A stretch of 48,000 nt of DNA from Streptomyces longispororuber (lineage in GTDB: Bacteria > Actinomycetota > Actinomycetes > Streptomycetales > Streptomycetaceae). Where the stretch lies: contig NZ_JAMOLN010000051.1 in NCBI RefSeq assembly GCF_024448165.1, positions 1-48,000 of the forward strand, read 5' to 3'. A model generated the notes under the pieces. That model worked only from the letters and a program-made list of their open reading frames with translations. It had not been told where the DNA came from and made no database searches. Shown here in pieces: positions 16,145 through 23,777 of this stretch (within the stretch, counting starts at the first letter, position 1; each line of letters begins with the position of its first letter). The position numbers and the translations under genes were made by a program.

Positions 16145-16494
16145 TCCGGCCAGGGCCGCCAGGGGAGCGCGTCCCGCCACCCCGGCCGGTCGCGGGCCCA
16201 CGCGGCCACCACGTCGGCGACCGGCTCGACCGCGAACGGGCTGCCGTCGCACGGCACATGGGCCTGGAAGTGCCGGTCGGGTCCGCCGTCGCGGTACTCG
16301 ACCTGGTAGCTGAGGTCGTCGTTGAGGGCGACCTGGATGTAGTGCTGGTCCACCGGCTCGCGGTCGAGGCGGGCCACGACGACGTGCCGGTGCGTGAGGT
16401 TCATGTCGGCCAGCAGGTCGTGCACCTGCTCGTCGGACGGGTCGTCCCACGCCGTGCCGTTCCACTCGGTCGCGCGAAGTATCGGGTCTGTCAC
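16135..16494 (-). CDS. Conserved hypothetical protein, Imm1-like
   Basis: A 119-residue acidic, soluble protein with no signal or membrane segment. The middle (HYIQVALNDDLSYQVEYRDGG and the following FQAHVP) reads like strands of a small alpha/beta fold, and the pattern resembles actinomycete Imm1-type immunity proteins; this is a weak resemblance and not an assignment. No toxin gene is adjacent. The C-terminal codons overlap the end of the nucleotidyltransferase gene. Codon usage is fully typical of the genome. Confidence 0.6.
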   Translation of the reverse strand: MTDPILRATEWNGTAWDDPSDEQVHDLLADMNLTHRHVVVARLDREPVDQHYIQVALNDDLSYQVEYRDGGPDRHFQAHVPCDGSPFAVEPVADVVAAWARDRPGWRDALPWRPWPDQP

Positions 16495-16591
16495 GGGCCC
16501 GACTCTACGGGCCCGGGCGCACCGGCACGTCCGGGCCCGTGAGGGCGCCCGGGTGCCGTGCGCGCGACCCGCATCCGTTTCCTCTCATTCA

Positions 16592-16622
16592 CCCTGCCGT
16601 CACCGGTGGTTCGACGGCAGGG
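16592..16622. other. Perfect 10-bp inverted repeat upstream of the phytase-like gene
   Basis: CCCTGCCGTC (16592-16601) pairs with GACGGCAGGG (16613-16622) across an 11-nt loop. It lies in the 174-bp gap between two divergently oriented genes, ~47 bp before the start at 16669. It could be an operator or a leader hairpin; as a terminator it would have nothing obvious to end. Confidence 0.4.
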
Positions 16623-16638
16623 GCCGAGCGTGTGCGCA

Positions 16639-16652
16639 GTTCACCGTTCACG
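16639..16652 (+). promoter_or_regulatory. Tandem GTTCAC heptamers
   Basis: GTTCACC (16639-16645) is followed immediately by GTTCACG (16646-16652), just before the ribosome site of the phytase-like gene. GTTCACC is the conserved core of Streptomyces PHO boxes, but those repeat every 11 bp, not 7, so PhoP binding is only a possibility. Confidence 0.25.
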
Positions 16653-16668
16653 CGCCTCAGGAGGCCTC

Positions 16669-18054
16669 ATGTCCCCGTTCGTCCCCGGCAAGCGCCGCGT
16701 CCGCCGAACCGTCGCGGCGGGGGTGCCGATCGCGGCGCTGGCCGCGCTCGTCGTGGCCGGGACCGCGTCGGGTGCGCCGGGCGGGTCGGGTGCGCCGGTC
16801 TCGTCGAGCGGATCGGCCGCGCCCGGTGCGGCACGGATCACCGGCAGCGCGACGCTCGGCGACCTGCCACTGGGTGTGTTCAGCAACCGTCTGCTGCCCG
16901 GCACGGTGGCCGACGACCGTGGCGTCGACCTCGGCGGCATCGGCTCCGACATCTACCCGGCGGGCCGCGAGGGCGAGTTCTGGACGGTGACGGACCGGGG
17001 CCCGAACGGGCAGATCAAGGTGGACGGCACGAAGCGGCGCACGTTCCCCGTGCCCGGCTTCGACCCGGCCATCGTGAAGATCCGCGTGACCGGCGACCGG
17101 GTGAAGGTGCTCGACGCGATCCCGCTGACCACGTCGTCCGGCAAGCCGGTGACCGGTCTGCCGAACCAGGACGGCCGGGACGAGAAGCCGTACTCGTACG
17201 ACGCGAAGTCCCCGCTCTCCTACGACGCGGCCGGTCTGGACACCGAGGGCATCGTGCGCGCGGCGGACGGCACGTTCTGGCTGGTCGACGAGTACGGTCC
17301 GTCGCTCGTGCACGTCTCGGCGCGGGGCCGGGTGCTGGCCCGGCACGTGCCCCGGGGGCTGAACCTGAAGGGCGCCGGCTACCCGGTCGTCGAGTCGCTG
17401 CCGTCGGTGCTGCTGCACCGGAAGATCAACCGCGGGTTCGAGGGACTCGCCCAACTGCCCGGCGGTGACCTGGTGCTGGCCGTGCAGAGCCCGCTGTCGC
17501 TGCCGGACGGGGACGCGGGCGACGCCTCGCGCACCACGCGGCTGCTGCGGTTCTCGCCGAAGAAGCAGGCGGTGACGGCCGAGTACGCGTACCGCTTCGA
17601 CCCGGTCGGTGTCGTCGACCCGGGCGAGGACGACACGTCGGAGCTGAAGATCTCCTCGGTCGTGGCGGTCGGCGGTGACCGGCTGCTCGTGGAGGAGCGC
17701 ACCGACAAGGCGGCCCGCCTCCAGGAGGTCAGGCTGACGCGCGGTGCGGACATCCTGGGCGGCGCGTGGGACGACGCCGCCACGTCGCCGTCCCTGGAGC
17801 AGCTCGACGATCCGGCGGCGGCCGGGGTGCCGGTGCTCAGGAAGCGGCTCGTGGTGGACCTGCACACGCTCGACGGCGTGCCGGACAAGATCGAGGGCGT
17901 GGCCGTCGCCGGGCGCGACAGGCTCGCGCTGATCAACGACAACGACTTCGGCATGACCGACGGCACGGGCGCGTTCGACGCGAACGGCCGCCTCGTGGAC
18001 AGCGGCATCGAGACGAAGGTCACCTACGTGAAGCTGCCGAAGGGCGCGCTCTAG
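16669..18054 (+). CDS. Secreted esterase-like phytase-domain protein
   Basis: A 461-residue exported protein. Residues 1-45 carry an arginine-rich start (GKRRVRRTVAAG) and hydrophobic core, a signal peptide, then a Gly/Ser/Ala-rich linker. The rest fits the 'esterase-like activity of phytase' family, a beta-propeller fold, with GSDIYP, FWTVTDRGPNG near the N-terminus, TEGIVRAADGTFWLVDEYGPS, FEGLAQLPGG and, at the end, KIEGVAVAG and LINDNDFG. Some members hydrolyse phosphate esters; others are of unknown activity. ATG 16669 has CAGGAGG at 16658-16664. The gene stands alone. Confidence 0.85.
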   Translation: MSPFVPGKRRVRRTVAAGVPIAALAALVVAGTASGAPGGSGAPVSSSGSAAPGAARITGSATLGDLPLGVFSNRLLPGTVADDRGVDLGGIGSDIYPAGREGEFWTVTDRGPNGQIKVDGTKRRTFPVPGFDPAIVKIRVTGDRVKVLDAIPLTTSSGKPVTGLPNQDGRDEKPYSYDAKSPLSYDAAGLDTEGIVRAADGTFWLVDEYGPSLVHVSARGRVLARHVPRGLNLKGAGYPVVESLPSVLLHRKINRGFEGLAQLPGGDLVLAVQSPLSLPDGDAGDASRTTRLLRFSPKKQAVTAEYAYRFDPVGVVDPGEDDTSELKISSVVAVGGDRLLVEERTDKAARLQEVRLTRGADILGGAWDDAATSPSLEQLDDPAAAGVPVLRKRLVVDLHTLDGVPDKIEGVAVAGRDRLALINDNDFGMTDGTGAFDANGRLVDSGIETKVTYVKLPKGAL

Positions 18055-18105
18055 CCGGCACCCCGACCCGGCGCCACGGTCTCCCGGTCTCCCGGCATCC
18101 CGGGA

Positions 18106-18531
18106 TCACTCGGGCAACAGGCTCTCCACGTCGCTCGGGAGCAGCCCGCTGGGGAACTCGCTCGGCAGCTCGCTGGGGATCCTGCTCGGAATCCTCGACG
18201 GCAGGTTGCTGGGCAGCTCGCTCGGCAGCCGGGTCGGGATGCCGAACGACGGGGACCTGCTGACCCGTTGGCTGCTCTTGCTCGGGGGCGGTTCGTCGTT
18301 CTTGCCCGACGAACCGTCCCGGGTCGCCACCAGGACCACGGCGCCCACGATCACCGCGAGCCCGACGAGCACCGTGATCAGCAGCAGCGGACCCCGCCGG
18401 GCACGGCGCGGCCCGTCGGGCGGCGACGCGCCGAAGGAGCCGCCCTCGGACGGCGGGCCGAACCCGCCGCCCGAGGGCGGCCGGTCGCTCGGCGGCGGGG
18501 GCGGCTGCGGCGGCGGAGGGGGTACGGACAT
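18106..18531 (-). CDS. Proline-rich single-pass membrane protein with [L/I]PSx repeats
   Basis: A 141-residue protein in three parts: a cytoplasmic Pro/Gly/Ser-rich tail (1-43), basic residues RRARRGP and one transmembrane helix (about 47-68), then an extracytoplasmic tail. From about residue 100 the tail is a run of tetrapeptides LPSE, LPSN, LPSR, IPSR, IPSE, LPSE, FPSG, echoed in the DNA as imperfect 12-bp repeats. No enzymatic domain is visible. Low-complexity anchors of this kind are common in actinomycetes; its function is unknown. Confidence 0.7.
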   Translation of the reverse strand: MSVPPPPPQPPPPPSDRPPSGGGFGPPSEGGSFGASPPDGPRRARRGPLLLITVLVGLAVIVGAVVLVATRDGSSGKNDEPPPSKSSQRVSRSPSFGIPTRLPSELPSNLPSRIPSRIPSELPSEFPSGLLPSDVESLLPE

Positions 18532-18586
18532 ACCCCCAGGGTCGCCGCCGGGGGCCGAACGCGCGACCCCCTGGCGGAAGTCGGCG

Positions 18587-19753
18587 TCAGCCGCGGGCGC
18601 CCAGCAGGTGGTCCATCGCCAGCTGGTCGAGACGCTCGAAGGCCATCGAGCGCTCGGCGGCGGCGGTCACGTCGAAGTCCTCGAACGCGGACCGGTCCGC
18701 GAGGAGTCCGGCGAGGCCGTCGGCGGCGGTGGGCTGCGCCAGCTCGTCGAGCCGCGACGCGCGCAGCGCCTCCTGCACCTCCGGGTCGCCGCGGAAGGCC
18801 GCCGCACGGTCCTTGAGGATCAGGTAGTTGCGCATGCAGCCCGCGGCCGACTCCCACACGCCGTCGAAGCCCTCGGTGCGCGGCGGCTTGAAGTCGAAGA
18901 CCTTCGGGCCGCTGTAACCGGCCGACTCCAGCAGGTCCACCAGCCAGAAGGCGGCCCGCAGGTCGCCGGCGCCGAAGCGCAGGTCCTGGTCGTACTTGAT
19001 GCCGTTCTGCCCGTTGAGGTCGATGTGGTAGAGCTTGTCCGCCCACAGGGCCTGCGCGATGCCGTGCGGGAAGTTGAGGCCCGCCATCTGCTCGTGGCCG
19101 ACCTCCGGGTTCACGCCGAACAGCTCCGGGCGCTCCAGGCGCTCGATGAACGCGAGGGCGTGGCCGACGGTGGGCAGGAGGATGTCGCCGCGGGGCTCGT
19201 TCGGCTTGGGCTCGATGGCGAAGCGCAGGTCGTAGCCCTGCTCCGTGATGTAGTCGCCGAGGAGGTCGAAGGCCTCCTTCATGCGGTCCAGCGCGTCCCT
19301 GACGTCCTTGGCGCCACCGGACTCGGCGCCCTCGCGGCCGCCCCAGGCGACGTACGTGGTGGCACCCAGCTCGACCGCCAGGTCGATGTTCCGGATCACC
19401 TTGCGGAGCGCGTAGCGACGGACGTCGCGGTCGTTGGCGGTGAAGGCGCCGTCCTTGAAGACCGGGTGCGTGAACAGGTTCGTGGTGGCGGCCGGCACCT
19501 TCATGCCGGTCGCGTCCAGGGCCTGCCGGAACCGCTTGACGACGGCCTCGCGCTCGGACTCGGACGAGCCGAACGGGATCAGGTCGTCGTCGTGGAACGA
19601 CACGCCGTACGCGCCGAGCTCGGCGAGCCGCTGCACGGTCTCGACCGGGTCGAGCGCGGGCCGGGTGGCGTCACCGAACGGGTCGCGGCCCTGCCAGCCG
19701 ACCGTCCACAGGCCGAAGCTGAACTTGTCGTCGGGGGTGGGCTGGTACGTCAT
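18587..19753 (-). CDS. xylA: Xylose isomerase
   Basis: A 388-residue TIM-barrel enzyme converting D-xylose to D-xylulose (and glucose to fructose), the exact length of the characterised Streptomyces enzymes. H54 and D57 (SFHDDD), E181 and K183 (IEPKPNEP), the E217/H220 pair (NPEVGHEQ) and the D245-D255-D257 metal cluster (HIDLNGQ, YDQDLRFG) are all in place. Start at 19753 gives the standard MTYQPTPDDKF N-terminus; upstream in-frame codons to 19792 are not expected to be used. It is divergent from xylB, sharing a 137-bp control region. Confidence 0.98.
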   Translation of the reverse strand: MTYQPTPDDKFSFGLWTVGWQGRDPFGDATRPALDPVETVQRLAELGAYGVSFHDDDLIPFGSSESEREAVVKRFRQALDATGMKVPAATTNLFTHPVFKDGAFTANDRDVRRYALRKVIRNIDLAVELGATTYVAWGGREGAESGGAKDVRDALDRMKEAFDLLGDYITEQGYDLRFAIEPKPNEPRGDILLPTVGHALAFIERLERPELFGVNPEVGHEQMAGLNFPHGIAQALWADKLYHIDLNGQNGIKYDQDLRFGAGDLRAAFWLVDLLESAGYSGPKVFDFKPPRTEGFDGVWESAAGCMRNYLILKDRAAAFRGDPEVQEALRASRLDELAQPTAADGLAGLLADRSAFEDFDVTAAAERSMAFERLDQLAMDHLLGARG

Positions 19754-19821
19754 CTTGCGGCTCCCTCGCCGTAGCCCGGCGGACGGCAGCACAATGCCGC
19801 CCGCCTATTTCGTCATGGCGC

Positions 19822-19835
19822 TTTACAAATTAGTA
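19822..19835. promoter_or_regulatory. AT-rich control element between xylA and xylB
   Basis: TTTACAAATTAGTA is the only AT-rich block in the xylA-xylB gap and is partly symmetric (TAC...GTA). It lies ~69 bp before xylA and ~56 bp before xylB, where the XylR repressor and the divergent promoters would be expected. Assignment rests on position and composition. Confidence 0.45.
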
Positions 19836-19890
19836 TGCGGGCACGCCGCTGGGAAGCCCCCCACCGGACCGCACGAATCAGGAGAGCCGC

Positions 19891-21336
19891 ATGTCCACTG
19901 CCGATGGTGTCGATGGACCCCTCGTCGTCGGGATCGACAGTTCCACGCAGTCCACGAAGGCCCTCGTCGTCGACGTCGCCACCGGCGCGGTGGTGGCGAG
20001 CGGGCAGGCACCGCACACGGTGACCTCGGGCGCGGGCCGGGAGAGCGACCCCGACGAGTGGTACACGGCGCTGCGCACCGCGCTCGCCCAGTGCGGCGAC
20101 GCGGCGCGCCGGGCCTCGGCCGTCTCCGTCGGCGGGCAGCAGCACGGCCTGGTGACCCTCGACGCGCAGGGCAGGCCGGTCCGCCCCGCGCTGCTCTGGA
20201 ACGACGTGCGGTCCGCGCCGCAGGCCCGCCGCCTGGTGGACGAGCTGGGCGGGGCGAAGGCGTGGGCGGAGCGGTTCGGCAGCGTGCCGGGGGCCTCGTT
20301 CACCGTGTCGAAGTGGGCGTGGCTCGCCGAGCACGAGCCGGAGGCGGTCCGGGCGACGGCCGCGGTGCGGCTGCCGCACGACTACCTGACCGGCCGCCTG
20401 ACGGGCGCGGGCACCACGGACCGGGGCGACGCGTCCGGTACGGGGTGGTGGGCGTCCGCGACCGAGGCGTACGACGAGGACGTGCTCGGGCGGGTGGGGC
20501 TGGATCCCGCGCTGCTGCCCCGGGTCGTGGGGCCCGGCGAGGTCGCGGGCACCGTGCACGCCGCCGATGGTGAACTCCCCTTCGCCAAGGGCACGTTGGT
20601 GGCGGCCGGTACCGGTGACAACGCCGCCGCCGCGCTCGGCCTCGGCCTGCTGCCGGGCACCCCGGTCCTGAGCCTCGGCACCTCCGGCACCGTCTACGCC
20701 GTGTCACGGCGGCGCCCCACCGACCCGACGGGCACCGTCGCCGGGTTCGCGGACGCGCGCGGCGACTGGCTGCCGCTGGCCTGCACCCTGAACTGCACGC
20801 TCGCGGTCGACCGGATCGCGGCGCTGCTCGGCCTGGACCGGGAGGCCGTCGAGCGCGGCGGGACGGCGACGATCCTCCCCTACCTGGACGGCGAGCGGAC
20901 CCCCGACCTGCCGCACGCCTCGGGCCTGCTGACCGGTCTGCGGCACGACACGACCGGCGGCCAGCTGCTGCAGGCCGCCTACGACGGTGCGGTGCACGCC
21001 CTGCTCGGGGCGCTCGACCGGGTCCTGGACGAGGACGCCGACCGGTCCGTGCCGCTGCTGCTCATCGGGGGCGGCGCACGCGGCACCGCCTGGCAGCAGA
21101 CCGTGCGCCGGCTGTCGGGGCGGGCCGTGCAGGTGCCCGAGGCCCGCGAACTGGTGGCACTCGGCGCGGCCGCCCAGGCCGCCGGGCTGCTCACCGGCGA
21201 GGACCCGGCCGCCGTCGCCCGCCGCTGGGACACCGCACGCGGCCCGGTCCTCGACCCGGTCGAGCGGGACGAGGCGACGCTGCGCCGGATCTCGGGCGTC
21301 CTCTCGGGCGGGGCGCCGCTGCTGGAGGGCGCGTGA
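19891..21336 (+). CDS. xylB: Xylulokinase
   Basis: A 481-residue FGGY-family kinase phosphorylating D-xylulose to D-xylulose 5-phosphate, which enters the pentose phosphate pathway. The N-terminal phosphate loop GIDSSTQSTK (about 15-24), the substrate motif SVGGQQHGLV, and the ATP-binding AAGTGDNAAAALGLG and LLLIGGGARG segments are present. ATG 19891 has AGGAGAG upstream. It works with xylA across the shared divergent promoter, and xylR follows in the same direction. Confidence 0.96.
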   Translation: MSTADGVDGPLVVGIDSSTQSTKALVVDVATGAVVASGQAPHTVTSGAGRESDPDEWYTALRTALAQCGDAARRASAVSVGGQQHGLVTLDAQGRPVRPALLWNDVRSAPQARRLVDELGGAKAWAERFGSVPGASFTVSKWAWLAEHEPEAVRATAAVRLPHDYLTGRLTGAGTTDRGDASGTGWWASATEAYDEDVLGRVGLDPALLPRVVGPGEVAGTVHAADGELPFAKGTLVAAGTGDNAAAALGLGLLPGTPVLSLGTSGTVYAVSRRRPTDPTGTVAGFADARGDWLPLACTLNCTLAVDRIAALLGLDREAVERGGTATILPYLDGERTPDLPHASGLLTGLRHDTTGGQLLQAAYDGAVHALLGALDRVLDEDADRSVPLLLIGGGARGTAWQQTVRRLSGRAVQVPEARELVALGAAAQAAGLLTGEDPAAVARRWDTARGPVLDPVERDEATLRRISGVLSGGAPLLEGA

Positions 21337-21347
21337 GCGCGCGGGCC

Positions 21348-21361
21348 ACGGGCCGGCCCGT
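21348..21361. terminator. GC palindrome after xylB
   Basis: ACGGGCCGGCCCGT is a perfect 14-bp palindrome 12 bp past the xylB stop. As a loopless palindrome it would need to open to form a hairpin, so it may be only a weak terminator or a chance GC palindrome. Confidence 0.25.
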
Positions 21362-21421
21362 CCCGCCGGGTCCGGGCGCCCCGAGGGCCGCGCGTCCGGC
21401 CCGCCCTGGGAACATGGCCGC

Positions 21422-22624
21422 ATGACCGCACCACTGCACCGGTCCCGCCCGGGGACGCCCGACACCCAGCAGGGCATGCGCCGCCGCAATCTGTCCCGCG
21501 TGATGTACGCGGTCGCCGCCGAGGGATCGCTGTCGCGGGCCGCGGTCGCCCAGCACATCGGGCTGACCAGGGCCGCCGTGTCCACGCTGGTCGACGAGCT
21601 GATCAGGGCCGGACTCCTGGAGGAGCTGGGGCCGCAGCGGCCGGGCGGCGTGGGCCGGCCCGGTTCGGCGCTCACGGTCAGCGGCCGGGGACCGGCCGGG
21701 CTCGGCGCCGAGGTCGGGGTCGACCACCTCGCGGTGTGCGCGGTGGACCTGCGCGGTGAGGTACGGGCGCGCGCCGAGCGCAGGGTCGGCAACCGGGGCC
21801 GGGCGCCGGAGCCCGTCCTGGCCGATCTCGCGGCGCTGGTGCGGCAGGTGAGCGCGGAGGCCGAGGCCGCGGGGCTGCGTCCCGCGGGCCTCGCGGTCGC
21901 GGTGCCGGGCCTGGTCGCGCGCGGCACCCACACCGTGGTGCGCGCCCCCAACCTGGACTGGCACGGCACCGACGTCGCCGCGCTGCTGCCCGGCGACGTC
22001 CCGCTGACCGTCGACAACGAGGCCAACTTCGGGGCGCTCGCCGAACTCTGGCTCGGCACCGAGTCCCCCGCGGACTTCCTGCACGTGTCGGCGGAGATCG
22101 GCATCGGCGCGGCCCTCGTCGTCGACGGCCGCCTGCTGCGCGGCACCCGGGGGTTCGCGGGCGAGCTGGGCCACGTGCCGGTGCGCCCCGAGGGTCCGGC
22201 CTGCCCGTGCGGCGGACGCGGCTGCCTGGAGCAGTACGCGGGCGAGGAGGCGGTGCTGCGCGCGGCCGGCGTCGAACCGGGCGCCGACCGGGTCTCGCTG
22301 CTCGCCGAGCGGGCGGCCGCGGGCGACACGGACACCCGGCGCGCGCTGCGCGCCGCCGGTACCGCGCTCGGGATCGCCCTGACCGGCGCGGTCAACCTCC
22401 TCGACCCGCGCGCGGTGGTCCTCGGCGGCGCCCTCTCCCGCCTGGCCCCCTGGCTCCTGCCGTCCCTGGAACGCGAGTTGACCCGCCGCACGGCGACGCC
22501 CGAGGACGGGGTGGCCGTCTCCCACCTGGGTTCGGACGGCCCACTGCTCGGAGCGGCGCACTCCGTGGTCCGTACGGTCCTCGATGATCCGATCGGGGCG
22601 GCCGAGCAGATGCCCCGGACCTGA
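21422..22624 (+). CDS. xylR: ROK-family transcriptional repressor of xylose genes
   Basis: A 400-residue ROK regulator. The N-terminal winged helix (about 20-85) contains LSRAAVAQHIGLTRAAVSTLVDEL. The sugar-kinase-like domain follows, with GAEVGVDH, DNEANFGALAE and the ROK zinc signature GELGHVPV...CPCGGRGCLEQYA (His and three Cys present). The catalytic-type DNEA segment is kept as usual in repressors. Position beside xylAB makes D-xylose or xylulose the likely inducer. ATG 21422 was chosen as the first start before the conserved N-terminus. Confidence 0.92.
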   Translation: MTAPLHRSRPGTPDTQQGMRRRNLSRVMYAVAAEGSLSRAAVAQHIGLTRAAVSTLVDELIRAGLLEELGPQRPGGVGRPGSALTVSGRGPAGLGAEVGVDHLAVCAVDLRGEVRARAERRVGNRGRAPEPVLADLAALVRQVSAEAEAAGLRPAGLAVAVPGLVARGTHTVVRAPNLDWHGTDVAALLPGDVPLTVDNEANFGALAELWLGTESPADFLHVSAEIGIGAALVVDGRLLRGTRGFAGELGHVPVRPEGPACPCGGRGCLEQYAGEEAVLRAAGVEPGADRVSLLAERAAAGDTDTRRALRAAGTALGIALTGAVNLLDPRAVVLGGALSRLAPWLLPSLERELTRRTATPEDGVAVSHLGSDGPLLGAAHSVVRTVLDDPIGAAEQMPRT

Positions 22625-22712
22625 GCCGACGGGGTGCCGCGCCCCGTGCAGCGCCCCTAACCTGGTGCGGGGCACCGTCACTCACCAGGAGCGGCCGTCC
22701 CCTGGGGGCGTC

Positions 22713-23777
22713 ATGTACGGGGACGACATTCCGCGGGACCGTGTCGCAGAGCTCTATCCGCAGGTCCATCCGGCCCTGATCGCCTGCGCCGCCACGGTGC
22801 GGGCCCTGCTGGAGCAGCTCTGCGCGAACCACGACGTGAAGGTGCACACCGTCGAGGCGCGCGCCAAGGAGCCGGAGAGCCTGCGGGAGAAGTTCCTTCG
22901 GCATCCGCACTACGAGCGACTGGCCGACGCCGAGGACCTGTGCGGCGTACGGATCGTCACGTTCTACCTCGACGACGTGGAGCAGGTGCGCGATCTGCTC
23001 CACGAGGAGTTCGAGATCCTCAAGGAGGAGAGCAGGCACGCGCAGTCCCCCGAGACGTTCGGGTACCGGAGTCTGCATCTGATCGGCCGGTTCGACGCCC
23101 GGCGCCGCGAACTGCCGGAGTACCGCGCCTACGGCGAGTTCCGCATCGAGTTCCAGGTCCGTACGGTGCTCCAGCACGCCTGGGGCGTCATCAGCCACAG
23201 CCTCGACTACAAGAACGAGGCGGAGATCCCGCCCGAGGTGCGGCGCAGGCTGTTCCGGGTCGCGGCCCTGATGGAGACCGGCGACGAGTTGTTCGGCAGC
23301 TACCGCGCCGAGGTGCACTCCCTGCGTGCCCGCTATCTCAGCCAGACCCGCACCGAGGAGTGGACCCAACTGCCCGTCGACCTCGACTCGGTGATGACGA
23401 GCCGGCCGCGGCTGCCCGTCGGCGCAGTCCTGAAGGTCGCGCACGATGCCGGGTTCGACGACCTGGGCGAGCAGGAACCGGAGCAGCAGCGCTGGTCGGC
23501 CGGTGTGCTCGTGGGCGTCGCGAACCTGGCCGGGGTGGAGACGCTCGGACAGCTCGCGGAGCGGATGTCCCGGGTCGGCCGGCAGGCGTCCGGTCTCGCG
23601 ACGCTCGCGGCGGTCAGCGCACAGCACGGATTCGTCCCCTTCGCCGACGCCATGGATGTCACCTCCCTCTCCATGCTCCTCGACCAGCCGGACCTCAGGG
23701 TGCGGTTCGGCACCACGTTCCATCCGGCGATCGAACTCGGTCTCGACGCGGCCCTGCGGGAGGAGAGCGCCTCATGA
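22713..23777 (+). CDS. RelA/SpoT-domain alarmone synthetase-like protein
   Basis: A 354-residue protein with a (p)ppGpp synthetase domain at about residues 40-200. Visible are R50-x-K52, D75 in DLCGVR, Y118 in FGYRSLH (guanine-stacking loop), and E146 in EFQVRT followed by QHAW. No HD hydrolase domain precedes it (only ~40 residues) and no TGS/ACT follows, so it is a synthetase-only, small-alarmone-synthetase-type enzyme. The C-terminal ~150 residues are an unrecognised helical domain. ATG 22713 begins the conserved part; a TAACCT at 22658-22663 may be its -10. Its stop overlaps the start of the AAA ATPase gene (ATGA), so the two are translationally coupled. It might make (p)ppGpp or modify another target. 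Confidence 0.82.
   Translation: MYGDDIPRDRVAELYPQVHPALIACAATVRALLEQLCANHDVKVHTVEARAKEPESLREKFLRHPHYERLADAEDLCGVRIVTFYLDDVEQVRDLLHEEFEILKEESRHAQSPETFGYRSLHLIGRFDARRRELPEYRAYGEFRIEFQVRTVLQHAWGVISHSLDYKNEAEIPPEVRRRLFRVAALMETGDELFGSYRAEVHSLRARYLSQTRTEEWTQLPVDLDSVMTSRPRLPVGAVLKVAHDAGFDDLGEQEPEQQRWSAGVLVGVANLAGVETLGQLAERMSRVGRQASGLATLAAVSAQHGFVPFADAMDVTSLSMLLDQPDLRVRFGTTFHPAIELGLDAALREESAS

Noticed and set aside
20987..21421. Upstream extension of the xylR frame into xylB
   Set aside because: The region is fully occupied by xylB in another frame, and the ROK N-terminus starts at 21422.
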